DNA from: Nitrospirota bacterium
Lineage (GTDB): Bacteria; Nitrospirota; Nitrospiria; 2-01-FULL-66-17
NCBI GenBank assembly: GCA_040757335.1
Contig: JBFLXB010000014.1
Coordinates: 1-62,500 of the forward strand
Direction: 5' to 3'
DNA length: 62,500 nucleotides
Position numbers and translations under genes: made by a program. The notes under the pieces are model-generated. The model was not told the origin of the DNA, did no database searches, and saw nothing but the letters and a program-made list of their open reading frames with translations. This document shows, piece after piece, positions 56,516 to 62,500 of the stretch; the first letter of the stretch is position 1; every line of letters begins with the position of its first letter.

Positions 56516-56970
56516 GCGGCGAGTTCCACCGGCTTCTTGGGGGCCAGAGCGTCTTCGAGGCGAACCGCCGCGGCGTATCGTCCCTCAGGCCAGACCACCT
56601 GACGGCCCCGGCGGGTCGCTGCGTTGACGACGATCGGTGCGGCGAGGTTGAGCGTGACGGAGTCGAGGCTCGGGCCCGGTGCGGTGACCAGCACCACGAC
56701 GTGTCGATGGGCGGCGTCGATGTCGAGGTTGGACCACTCGGCCTCGAGGCCGCGCAGGTCGTAGTCGGGTAGGACCGACACCACGTCCAGTACCACGAAC
56801 GCCGTGTCCGGAGCGTCCACGGCTTGCCACCACCGGAACACGCTGCCCGCATCGGCCTCAAGGACCGCAAAACGAGTCAGCGAGGGCAACCCGATCAGGC
56901 CAAGAGGCAATTCGATCAGCGCCTGCGGGGACACCTCCACCCTTCCGAAACGGGTCGTTACAATGGTCAC
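56512..56970 (-). CDS. fliW: Flagellar assembly factor FliW
   Basis: The 152-residue product starts VTIVTTRFGRVEVS and has IELPLGLIGLPSLTRFAVLE near 19-38, FVVLDVVSVLPDYDL near 57-71 and ATRRGRQVVWPEGRYA near 118-133. FliW binds CsrA and flagellin and so links flagellin level to translation. It lies between csrA and fliS with 4 nt overlaps on both sides, the classic arrangement. Confidence 0.93.
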   Translation of the reverse strand: MTIVTTRFGRVEVSPQALIELPLGLIGLPSLTRFAVLEADAGSVFRWWQAVDAPDTAFVVLDVVSVLPDYDLRGLEAEWSNLDIDAAHRHVVVLVTAPGPSLDSVTLNLAAPIVVNAATRRGRQVVWPEGRYAAAVRLEDALAPKKPVELAA

Positions 56971-57227
56971 GGCTTTTTCCTCTCAGGCAATCCGCGGTTT
57001 CGCCATTCTCGCCACAGCGATGACAGAACGCCCGGGTGTTCCGGGACCTGCGCGGCGCGGCGGTTTTCCTCCTGAATCCGGCGATAAATCTCCTCCCGGT
57101 ACACGCCCGTGCTCCGCGGTGCATCGATACCCAGCTTCACTTGGTGCCCCTTGATCTCGAGGACGCGCACGCGGACATCGTCCCCGATCACGATCCCTTC
57201 TTCCACTCGCCTGGTTAATACCAACAC
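56967..57227 (-). CDS. csrA: Carbon storage regulator CsrA
   Basis: The 86-residue RNA-binding protein starts MLVLTRRVEEGIVIGDDV and continues IKGHQVKLGIDAPRSTGVYREEIYRRI, matching CsrA through residue about 55. The C-terminal extension of about 25 residues is longer than in E. coli but usual where FliW is present. GTG start after AAGGAGG with 8 bases spacing. It represses translation of flagellin and other mRNAs through GGA motifs and is antagonised by FliW. Confidence 0.96.
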   Translation of the reverse strand: MLVLTRRVEEGIVIGDDVRVRVLEIKGHQVKLGIDAPRSTGVYREEIYRRIQEENRRAAQVPEHPGVLSSLWREWRNRGLPERKKP

Positions 57228-57256
57228 GGTTGCCCCTCCTTGGCCCCTCGCCGAGC

Positions 57257-57274
57257 CGCCGGGTGTTCCCGGCG
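57257..57274. terminator. Stem-loop before csrA
   Basis: CGCCGGG-TGTT-CCCGGCG is a perfect 7 bp hairpin in the 57-base gap between the HD-GYP gene stop and the csrA start. No U-run follows, so this could be a weak terminator or a leader hairpin near the csrA ribosome site. Confidence 0.4.
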
Positions 57275-57284
57275 TGCTGCGGGC

Positions 57285-58337
57285 TTACGAACGTCCTGCC
57301 TCCGGCATCCGCCCTACCGCGAGCTTGAATGGTTCGATCAACGTCGGATCAAATGCGCGCCCCACGTCGCGTTCGATTTCCATGATCGCCTTATCGGGAG
57401 CGACCGCTTCTCGATAAGGACGTTGCGAGCATAGCGCCTCATAGGTGTCCGCCAGGTGAAGAATCTGGGATGACCGCGGAATCGCGGCGCCCGCGAGCCC
57501 GTCAGGATATCCGGACCCATCGAAATTCTCGTGGTGTGAGCGAAGGACCTGGACGGCGGTCTCCAGGCCCGGCACCCCCGACAACAGTTGCTCCGGAACC
57601 ACCGCGTGCTGTTGCACCGCGCTCCGTTCTTCGGCATTGAGCGAACCCGACTTCAGCAAAATTCTGAAGTCCACGGCCAAATTGCCCACGTCGTGTAAGC
57701 GCGCCGCGAGATCGAGCTGCGCCATCGCATCATCATTCCACCCGAGTTGCTCCCCGACCGCCCGGCATAACCGCTCGACGCGATTGGAGTGCCGTACCAC
57801 CGCCGGGCTATTGAGCTTGGGCAGCGTCACCAACACCTCGATGGTCGACCGGAAAATCTCTCGCTGCCTGGCCTGTTCCACCGCGAGCGACTTGGCCAGC
57901 GTGCGCAACTCTTCATTCTGCCGGCTCAGTGTCTCTTGAAGCTCGCGGTTCGTCGCGGCCAGGTGATAGAGGTCGAACCCAGACTTGATTTCGAGTCGAA
58001 GCTGTTCGTCGTTCCACGGTTTGGTGAGGTACTTGTGGATCCCCCCGTTGTTGACTGCGGAGAGGATTGCGTGGGTTTCGGCGTATCCGCTCAGAATGAT
58101 CCGAATCGCGTCGGGGACCACCTCGCGGGCGCGCCGAAGGAATTCCACCCCGTCCATTTCCGGCATCCGGTAGTCCGAGACGATGACACCCACCGCCTGG
58201 GCCTGCAGCAGCTCGATGCCGAGGCCGGGCCCGGTGGCGGTCACGACCTCGTAGCCGTCTCGACGCAACAACCGGGTCAGCGCGCTGAGCACGAAGGGTT
58301 CGTCGTCGACGATCAAGAGACGGCTCGGCCCGCTCAT
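57285..58337 (-). CDS. Response regulator with HD-GYP phosphodiesterase domain (RpfG type)
   Basis: The 350-residue product has an N-terminal receiver domain (VDDE at 10-13, phosphoacceptor D in VSDYRMPEMDG near 55, K in LTKPW near 105), a coiled linker and an HD-GYP domain with LHDVGN near 215 and HHENFDGSGYPDGL near 268-281. All metal and GYP residues are present, so it should hydrolyse cyclic di-GMP when phosphorylated. It is 6 nt after the other response regulator and next to csrA, implying control of motility. Confidence 0.92.
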   Translation of the reverse strand: MSGPSRLLIVDDEPFVLSALTRLLRRDGYEVVTATGPGLGIELLQAQAVGVIVSDYRMPEMDGVEFLRRAREVVPDAIRIILSGYAETHAILSAVNNGGIHKYLTKPWNDEQLRLEIKSGFDLYHLAATNRELQETLSRQNEELRTLAKSLAVEQARQREIFRSTIEVLVTLPKLNSPAVVRHSNRVERLCRAVGEQLGWNDDAMAQLDLAARLHDVGNLAVDFRILLKSGSLNAEERSAVQQHAVVPEQLLSGVPGLETAVQVLRSHHENFDGSGYPDGLAGAAIPRSSQILHLADTYEALCSQRPYREAVAPDKAIMEIERDVGRAFDPTLIEPFKLAVGRMPEAGRS

Positions 58338-58343
58338 CGTTCT

Positions 58344-58871
58344 TCAGGCTGCCTCCTCGTCGGGGTCCTCGAGCACGATCGCTCCGTCGGCGTCACGCTC
58401 GACGGTCATGATTCCCGGGTGCTGTTTGGCAAGCGTGCGCAGCATGTCTTCCTGTTCCTGCAGGCGTCCCACGAGCTTGCGGTTCTCGGACAGGAGTGTG
58501 GCCTGTTCCAGGGCCAACCGAACCGAGAGGCACAGTTCCTCGTTGTCCCATGGTTTCAGCACGAACCGATACACGTGTCCGTCGTTGATGGCCGCGATCA
58601 CCGCGTGTAAGTCCGCTTTGCCGGTAATAATCATGCGAACGACGTGCGGATAGCGCGCCTTCATTTTCATCAGCAGGTCCAACCCGGTGCCGTCGGGCAT
58701 CGAATAGTCGGTGATCACCAGGTCGATCGTGTTCGATCCCAGGGCCTTCACCGCTTCCGCCACGCCGCCAGCCTCCACGACCCGATACTGCTCCCGGGCG
58801 AACAGTCGGTGAAGTGCCCGGCGCACCGACGGTTCATCGTCCACCACCAAAATGGTCGCCGTCTCGTTCAT
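58344..58871 (-). CDS. Response regulator with receiver domain and C-terminal tail
   Basis: The 175-residue product starts at ATG 58869-58871 behind GAGG (GTG one codon earlier is less likely). It has VVDDEPSVRRALHRLF, the phosphoacceptor D in VITDYSMPDGTG near 54, and K in VLKPWDNEE near 107, then a coiled segment and an acidic tail. No DNA-binding or enzyme domain is present. It lies between the kinase and the HD-GYP gene and probably relays phosphate between them. Confidence 0.88.
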   Translation of the reverse strand: MNETATILVVDDEPSVRRALHRLFAREQYRVVEAGGVAEAVKALGSNTIDLVITDYSMPDGTGLDLLMKMKARYPHVVRMIITGKADLHAVIAAINDGHVYRFVLKPWDNEELCLSVRLALEQATLLSENRKLVGRLQEQEDMLRTLAKQHPGIMTVERDADGAIVLEDPDEEAA

Positions 58872-58898
58872 CACCGCCTCACCGCTGGACGCCGAGGG

Positions 58899-60572
58899 TC
58901 ACGCCGCCTTCACCGCCCGCTGGATCGGGAACGCGAGGTGAAAGGTGGTGCCTTCTCCGACGCGACTGTTGACGCGAACCATGCCGCCGTGTCGCTCGAC
59001 GATCCCGTACACGATGCTCAATCCCAGTCCCGTGCCTTGCCCCACTGGCTTGGTCGTGAAAAACGGGTCAAAAATCTTGGAGAGATGATCCTCGGGGATC
59101 CCGCTGCCGGTGTCGCGGATGTCGACGTACACTTGGTCCGAATCCGCCCACGTCTTGACCCAAATCTCCCCGCGGTCGGGAATCGCTTGGGTCGCGTTGA
59201 CCAGGAGGTTCATGAAGACCTGATTCAATTGGTGAGGATAACACAGCACCTTGGGAAGGTCCCCGTAGTCGCGGTGCAGGGTCGCCTTGTATTTGAGCTC
59301 GTTCCAGACGATGTTGATGGTGCTCTCCAGGCCTTCGTTCAGGTCGGCCCAGTCCGGGTCATCTTGGTCGGCGTGGGAGAATTCTCGAAGGGCGGACACG
59401 ATCTTTTTGACGCGATTGAGGCCGTCGATCGATTCCACCACCGACTGTCGGGCGTCTTCGATGGCTTGCGAGGCCGGCGCCTGCCCGTTCCGTCGCACGA
59501 ATTCTTGGATGTGCGCCCCGGCCGACTCGGGGAGCCCGAGGCCCGACAGGCGCTCGATCATGGCGTTGGTCCGCTCGACGTATTCGGTCAGGTCGCCGAG
59601 GTAGGTCTGTAGCATTTGGAGATTGCTGCTGACAAAGCCCACGGGGTTGTTGATCTCGTGCGCGACACCCGCGGCAAGCTGTCCCAACGACGCCATTTTT
59701 TCCTGTCTGATCAACTGGTCGTCTTTCCGCGTCAGCTCGAGATTCGCCTTCTCGCGCTCGCGGAGAGCCTGTTCGATCTCCACCGTGCGTTGGCGGACCC
59801 GCTCTTCGAGCGTGACTTTGGCTTGCTGAAGATCCGCCACCAGCCGCAACGTCTCACGAACGTCCCGGGCGACGATCACGATCCCGTCCAATTTGCCGTT
59901 GCTGTGCGTCACCAGGGAAAGATTCATTTGAACCGGGATCCCTTCGCCGTCTCGACTTCGCAGCATCCCGCTTTTGCCCCACAACGTGCCCTGTTTCGTC
60001 AGTTCTTCCAACTCGTGTTGCGTCAATAACCTGTCCCCGCCGCCGGTCCCGCGTAACACAGTCTCAATCGGACGATCCTTGAGGTCGTCCACCTTGTATC
60101 CGAGCACCGTCTGGATCGCGGCATTGACTTTGGTGACCTGCATCTGGGGATCCGTGACGATCACGAAATCCGCGATGGCGGCGATGATCTGCGCTGAGTA
60201 CACGTTGGCCTCTCCGAGTCGCTGTTCCGTCTCTTCGAGCAGACGGGCTTTGGTCTCCAGCTCCGCCATGTTCGCCTGCATCTGTTGGATGAGGCGCGAG
60301 AACGATTGCTCGAGCACCCCGGTTTCGTCCTGCCGAGTGTCCTCAGGGGCGTAGCGCTTGACGTCCTGAACCACGGTCAGCACGCGGCTGACCATCTCCC
60401 ACACCACATAGAATCCCACCGTAGACGCCAACGCCGTGCTGATCAACATCATCGGGAAGGACACCTGCGCGCCGAGGAGATGGATGTAGGTCATCACGAG
60501 CAGGGGGATGAACACCATCAACCCGAACGCAATGATCATCCGCCGGATGAAGCCCAGCGTGGCGATTGACAC
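58899..60572 (-). CDS. PAS-domain histidine kinase, membrane-bound
   Basis: About 557 residues from GTG 60570-60572; a GTG at 60647 would add 25 residues of low-complexity sequence. Two membrane helices (about 9-60), a HAMP-like linker, a PAS domain near 125-235 (IIAAIADFVIVTDPQ), then HisKA with MASLGQLAAGVAHEINNPVG (phosphorylated His in AHEINN) and the ATPase N-box LLVNATQAI, G1 DTGSGIP and G2 GTGLGLSIVYG. It resembles NtrB-type sensors. Two response regulators follow in the same unit. Confidence 0.9.
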   Translation of the reverse strand: MSIATLGFIRRMIIAFGLMVFIPLLVMTYIHLLGAQVSFPMMLISTALASTVGFYVVWEMVSRVLTVVQDVKRYAPEDTRQDETGVLEQSFSRLIQQMQANMAELETKARLLEETEQRLGEANVYSAQIIAAIADFVIVTDPQMQVTKVNAAIQTVLGYKVDDLKDRPIETVLRGTGGGDRLLTQHELEELTKQGTLWGKSGMLRSRDGEGIPVQMNLSLVTHSNGKLDGIVIVARDVRETLRLVADLQQAKVTLEERVRQRTVEIEQALREREKANLELTRKDDQLIRQEKMASLGQLAAGVAHEINNPVGFVSSNLQMLQTYLGDLTEYVERTNAMIERLSGLGLPESAGAHIQEFVRRNGQAPASQAIEDARQSVVESIDGLNRVKKIVSALREFSHADQDDPDWADLNEGLESTINIVWNELKYKATLHRDYGDLPKVLCYPHQLNQVFMNLLVNATQAIPDRGEIWVKTWADSDQVYVDIRDTGSGIPEDHLSKIFDPFFTTKPVGQGTGLGLSIVYGIVERHGGMVRVNSRVGEGTTFHLAFPIQRAVKAA

Positions 60573-60720
60573 CGAGACGCGGGACGGGGGAACCCCCGAG
60601 CTCGCGCCGCCTTTCGGCGGAACTTGACTGGGGTGAAGGTGGGTCACGACACGTCCGCCCAAATCGAGCACCTTACCGCGAAGAGCCCGCGGGGACGGAC
60701 AGACCCGGTCGGTTGCCCGA

Positions 60721-61185
60721 TCACGACGCTTTCTTGAGCGTCGATCGAGCGGTGCCCCACGGTGCCGCCATCGTCGGCGACGAGGATGACCGCTGCTCGT
60801 CGGCCTCCGCGTGACCGCCAACGTGCTCGGCCGCCCGGAGATCCGCGGACGCCGCCTGCACCGCGGCTTGCTTATCACGGACGCGGCGCTGGGCGGTGAC
60901 GACCAGCCGTCCCTGCAGGTTGATCTCTTGGGTCAAATGATGGAACAGGGTGTAGTACAATGCCGCCTCCGCTGTCGTGACCCCTTGTTCACTCATGGTC
61001 TCGAAATCCTTCATCGAATGTCCACGGATTTCTTCCAGGGCCGTGAGGCGGCTTTCCTCATCGAGCAGATCGGCGCGAAGCCGCCGGAGATCCTCTCGCA
61101 GCCCGCGTTCAACAAGCCGCGCCAACTCGACGGCATACGCCGCGCTGCGGCTTGAGCGGGTCACGGTGTGTCGTGAAGGCGGCAT
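60721..61185 (-). CDS. FliJ-like flagellar coiled-coil protein
   Basis: The 154-residue helical protein has about 100 residues of charged coiled coil (LVERGLREDLRRLRADLLDEE ... RVRDKQAAVQAASADLRAAE), similar in size and pattern to FliJ, the export-chaperone cofactor of FliI/FliH. A FliJ call is based on length, composition and neighbouring fliS/fliW/csrA; sequence identity in this family is low. No Shine-Dalgarno precedes the ATG at 61183-61185. Confidence 0.55.
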   Translation of the reverse strand: MPPSRHTVTRSSRSAAYAVELARLVERGLREDLRRLRADLLDEESRLTALEEIRGHSMKDFETMSEQGVTTAEAALYYTLFHHLTQEINLQGRLVVTAQRRVRDKQAAVQAASADLRAAEHVGGHAEADEQRSSSSPTMAAPWGTARSTLKKAS

Positions 61186-61194
61186 GACGCGGCT

Positions 61195-61222
61195 AGTGTA
61201 ACAAATGCTCGTGACCTGACAA
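61195..61222 (-). promoter_or_regulatory. Sigma70-like promoter for the FliJ-like gene unit
   Basis: TTGTCA (61217-61222) and TACACT (61195-61200) on the minus strand, 16 nt apart. The expected start is within a few bases of the ATG at 61185, again giving a leaderless or near-leaderless message. It would serve the FliJ-like gene and perhaps the kinase and regulators after it. Confidence 0.5.
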
Positions 61223-61262
61223 GTTCAGGGAAGCGATGCCGTGTGTGCCGGCCGATGGACGC

Positions 61263-61282
61263 CGGCCGGAGACCACCGGCCG
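61263..61282. terminator. Stem-loop after the sigma54 activator gene
   Basis: CGGCCGG-AGACCA-CCGGCCG is a perfect 7 bp hairpin about 50 bases beyond the stop of the activator gene at 61330, in a gap of 144 bases. It has no U-run. It likely ends or stabilises that transcript before the promoter at 61195. Confidence 0.4.
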
Positions 61283-61329
61283 CGCGCCGCGTCGACGACG
61301 CGGGAACAATGATCAGCGATCGAACCTGG

Positions 61330-62500
61330 TCAGTGGTGCGGCAGGACGCGTGCGGATTTTTTCATCTTCTCGACGAGCGTGGTGCGATTGAGCCGAAGCA
61401 GTTGGGCCGCGCGATTTTTCACCCCACCCGCGGCCTTCAACGCACGCTGAATCAGGTCGTCCTCGAACGCCTCGACCAGCCGGTTGAAATCCACGCCCTC
61501 GGACGGGAAGACGACCGACGGCAACGTCGCGTCTGGATCTCGCCGCAGCATCTTTTCCGGCAAATCATCGGGGGTGATCGTGCCCTCGCCCTTGAGAATC
61601 ACCACCCGCTCGATCAGATTCTCAAGCTCGCGCACGTTGCCGGGCCACGAGTACGCGCAGAGCACGCGCATCGCCTCCTCGGACACACCCTGCACGTCCT
61701 TGCGTTTTTCCTCGTTGAACACCGCGAGGAAATGGTTGACCAGCAGCGGAATGTCGTCGGGACGCTCCCGCAGCGCGGGAACGACGATGGGAATGACGTT
61801 GAGTCGGTAATAGAGGTCCTCGCGAAATCGACCGTCTCTGATGGCCTCTTCGAGATCTCGATTGGTGGCCGCGATCACCCGGACATCGACGTGGATGGTC
61901 TTCATCCCGCCGACGCGCTCGAACGATCGTTGCTGCAAGACGCGCAGCAGCTTGACCTGCAGCGATGGGCTCATCTCGCCGATCTCGTCCAAAAAGATGG
62001 TGCCTCCGTGGGCCAGTTCGAATCGCCCGATTCGCGTACTGTTCGCCCCGGTAAACGCTCCGCGTTCGTGACCGAACAACTCACTTTCCAGCAGCGTTTC
62101 GGGGAGCGCCCCACAGTTGACCGACACCAACGGCTTCTCGGCCCTGGGTCCGTTGAAATGGATGGTGCGAGCGACCAGTTCCTTTCCCGTTCCACTGTCT
62201 CCCAGTATCAGGACGGTGCTGTCGGTCTCCGCCACCCGGTCGATGAGCGAGAACACTCGCTGAATGGCCGCGCTCTGGCCGAGAAATCGTTCATAGTGAT
62301 ATTTGGTCTTCAGTTGGCGCTTGAGTGCCTTGTTCTCGGCCACCAAACGGCGGAACTCCAGCGCCCGCTGCAGCGAGGCCACGATCTCATCGACGAGAAA
62401 CGGCTTCGTGATGTAATCAAAGATGCCCTCCTTCATCGCGCGTACGGCCGAGTCGATGGTGCCGTGCGCCGTCACCACGATCCCCATCAGCGCGGGGAGA
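61330..62500 (-). CDS. Sigma54-dependent response regulator (NtrC family), 5' end outside window
   Basis: About 390 residues are visible, starting within the receiver domain ([18 protein letters not shown]; the switch T in VVTAHG and K in YITKPF); the phosphoacceptor aspartate is outside the window. The AAA domain has Walker [15 protein letters not shown] in [10 protein letters not shown], Walker [11 protein letters not shown] and the arginine-finger region. The C-terminal Fis-type helix-turn-helix ends with [12 protein letters not shown]. It activates sigma54 promoters. Closest by context to flagellar regulators of FlrC/FleR type; not settled. Confidence 0.93.
   Translation of the reverse strand, partial: LPALMGIVVTAHGTIDSAVRAMKEGIFDYITKPFLVDEIVASLQRALEFRRLVAENKALKRQLKTKYHYERFLGQSAAIQRVFSLIDRVAETDSTVLILGDSGTGKELVARTIHFNGPRAEKPLVSVNCGALPETLLESELFGHERGAFTGANSTRIGRFELAHGGTIFLDEIGEMSPSLQVKLLRVLQQRSFERVGGMKTIHVDVRVIAATNRDLEEAIRDGRFREDLYYRLNVIPIVVPALRERPDDIPLLVNHFLAVFNEEKRKDVQGVSEEAMRVLCAYSWPGNVRELENLIERVVILKGEGTITPDDLPEKMLRRDPDATLPSVVFPSEGVDFNRLVEAFEDDLIQRALKAAGGVKNRAAQLLRLNRTTLVEKMKKSARVLPHH

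Overview
This is a GC-rich bacterial chromosome segment from a flagellated, lipopolysaccharide-making (diderm) organism. Nearly all genes are on the minus strand in tightly overlapping operons. Gene order and repeats fit an environmental Nitrospirota-like lineage best. The evidence is the run bamA-ompH-lpxD-fabZ-lpxA-lpxI-Gfo/Idh-lpxB-msbA-DUF374-waaA-lpxK, csrA beside fliW and fliS, and dispersed GCAGGCTGCTGAAAAA-ended repeats. Methylomirabilota is an alternative. The taxonomic call is inference; no rRNA gene is present.

Layout. 1-2960: an AT-richer patch with a flippase fragment, a methyltransferase and an asparagine synthase, probably the edge of a variable O-antigen or exopolysaccharide locus. 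3174-8078: a defence/toxin-like island with two tandem MntA/HepT pairs, a DUF2283 protein, an AAA/DUF4143 ATPase, and a third nucleotidyltransferase/HEPN pair translationally coupled to rfbC. 8111-19578: nucleotide-sugar genes and an export module (three Wzz-like proteins, a Wzi-like barrel, a long SLBB exporter and a second outer-membrane barrel). 19600-31569: surface glycan assembly, with four GT4-type glycosyltransferases, an O-antigen ligase/polymerase, three methyltransferases, two heptosyltransferases, a GT2, an isoprenylcysteine-methyltransferase-like membrane protein and a 55-residue Trm112-like protein. 31764-47118: LPS core, lipid A and outer-membrane assembly, including a WaaF-GmhB fusion and a DUF374 acyltransferase gene broken by a frameshift at a ten-A tract. 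47340-49635: radC with two small coupled genes, a small zinc-ribbon gene behind an orphan intrinsic terminator, and a lipoprotein. 50044-55883: argS-tgt-yajC-secD-secF behind a strong sigma70-like promoter. 56027-62500: flagellar and signalling genes fliS, fliW, csrA, an HD-GYP regulator, a response regulator, a PAS histidine kinase, a FliJ-like protein and a sigma54 activator cut by the window end.

The most striking non-gene signal is a set of short elements with inverted ends, placed between consecutive genes of the LPS cluster. Three contain a perfect 28-30 bp palindrome. Their ends repeatedly supply the stop codon of the neighbouring gene, so several unrelated proteins end in the same Arg-Pro-stop or stop at the same TAG. 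Other notable points are a four-copy 70 bp tandem repeat before secF's 3' end, a perfect operator-like palindrome over the ATPase promoter, and promoters so close to start codons that leaderless transcripts are likely.
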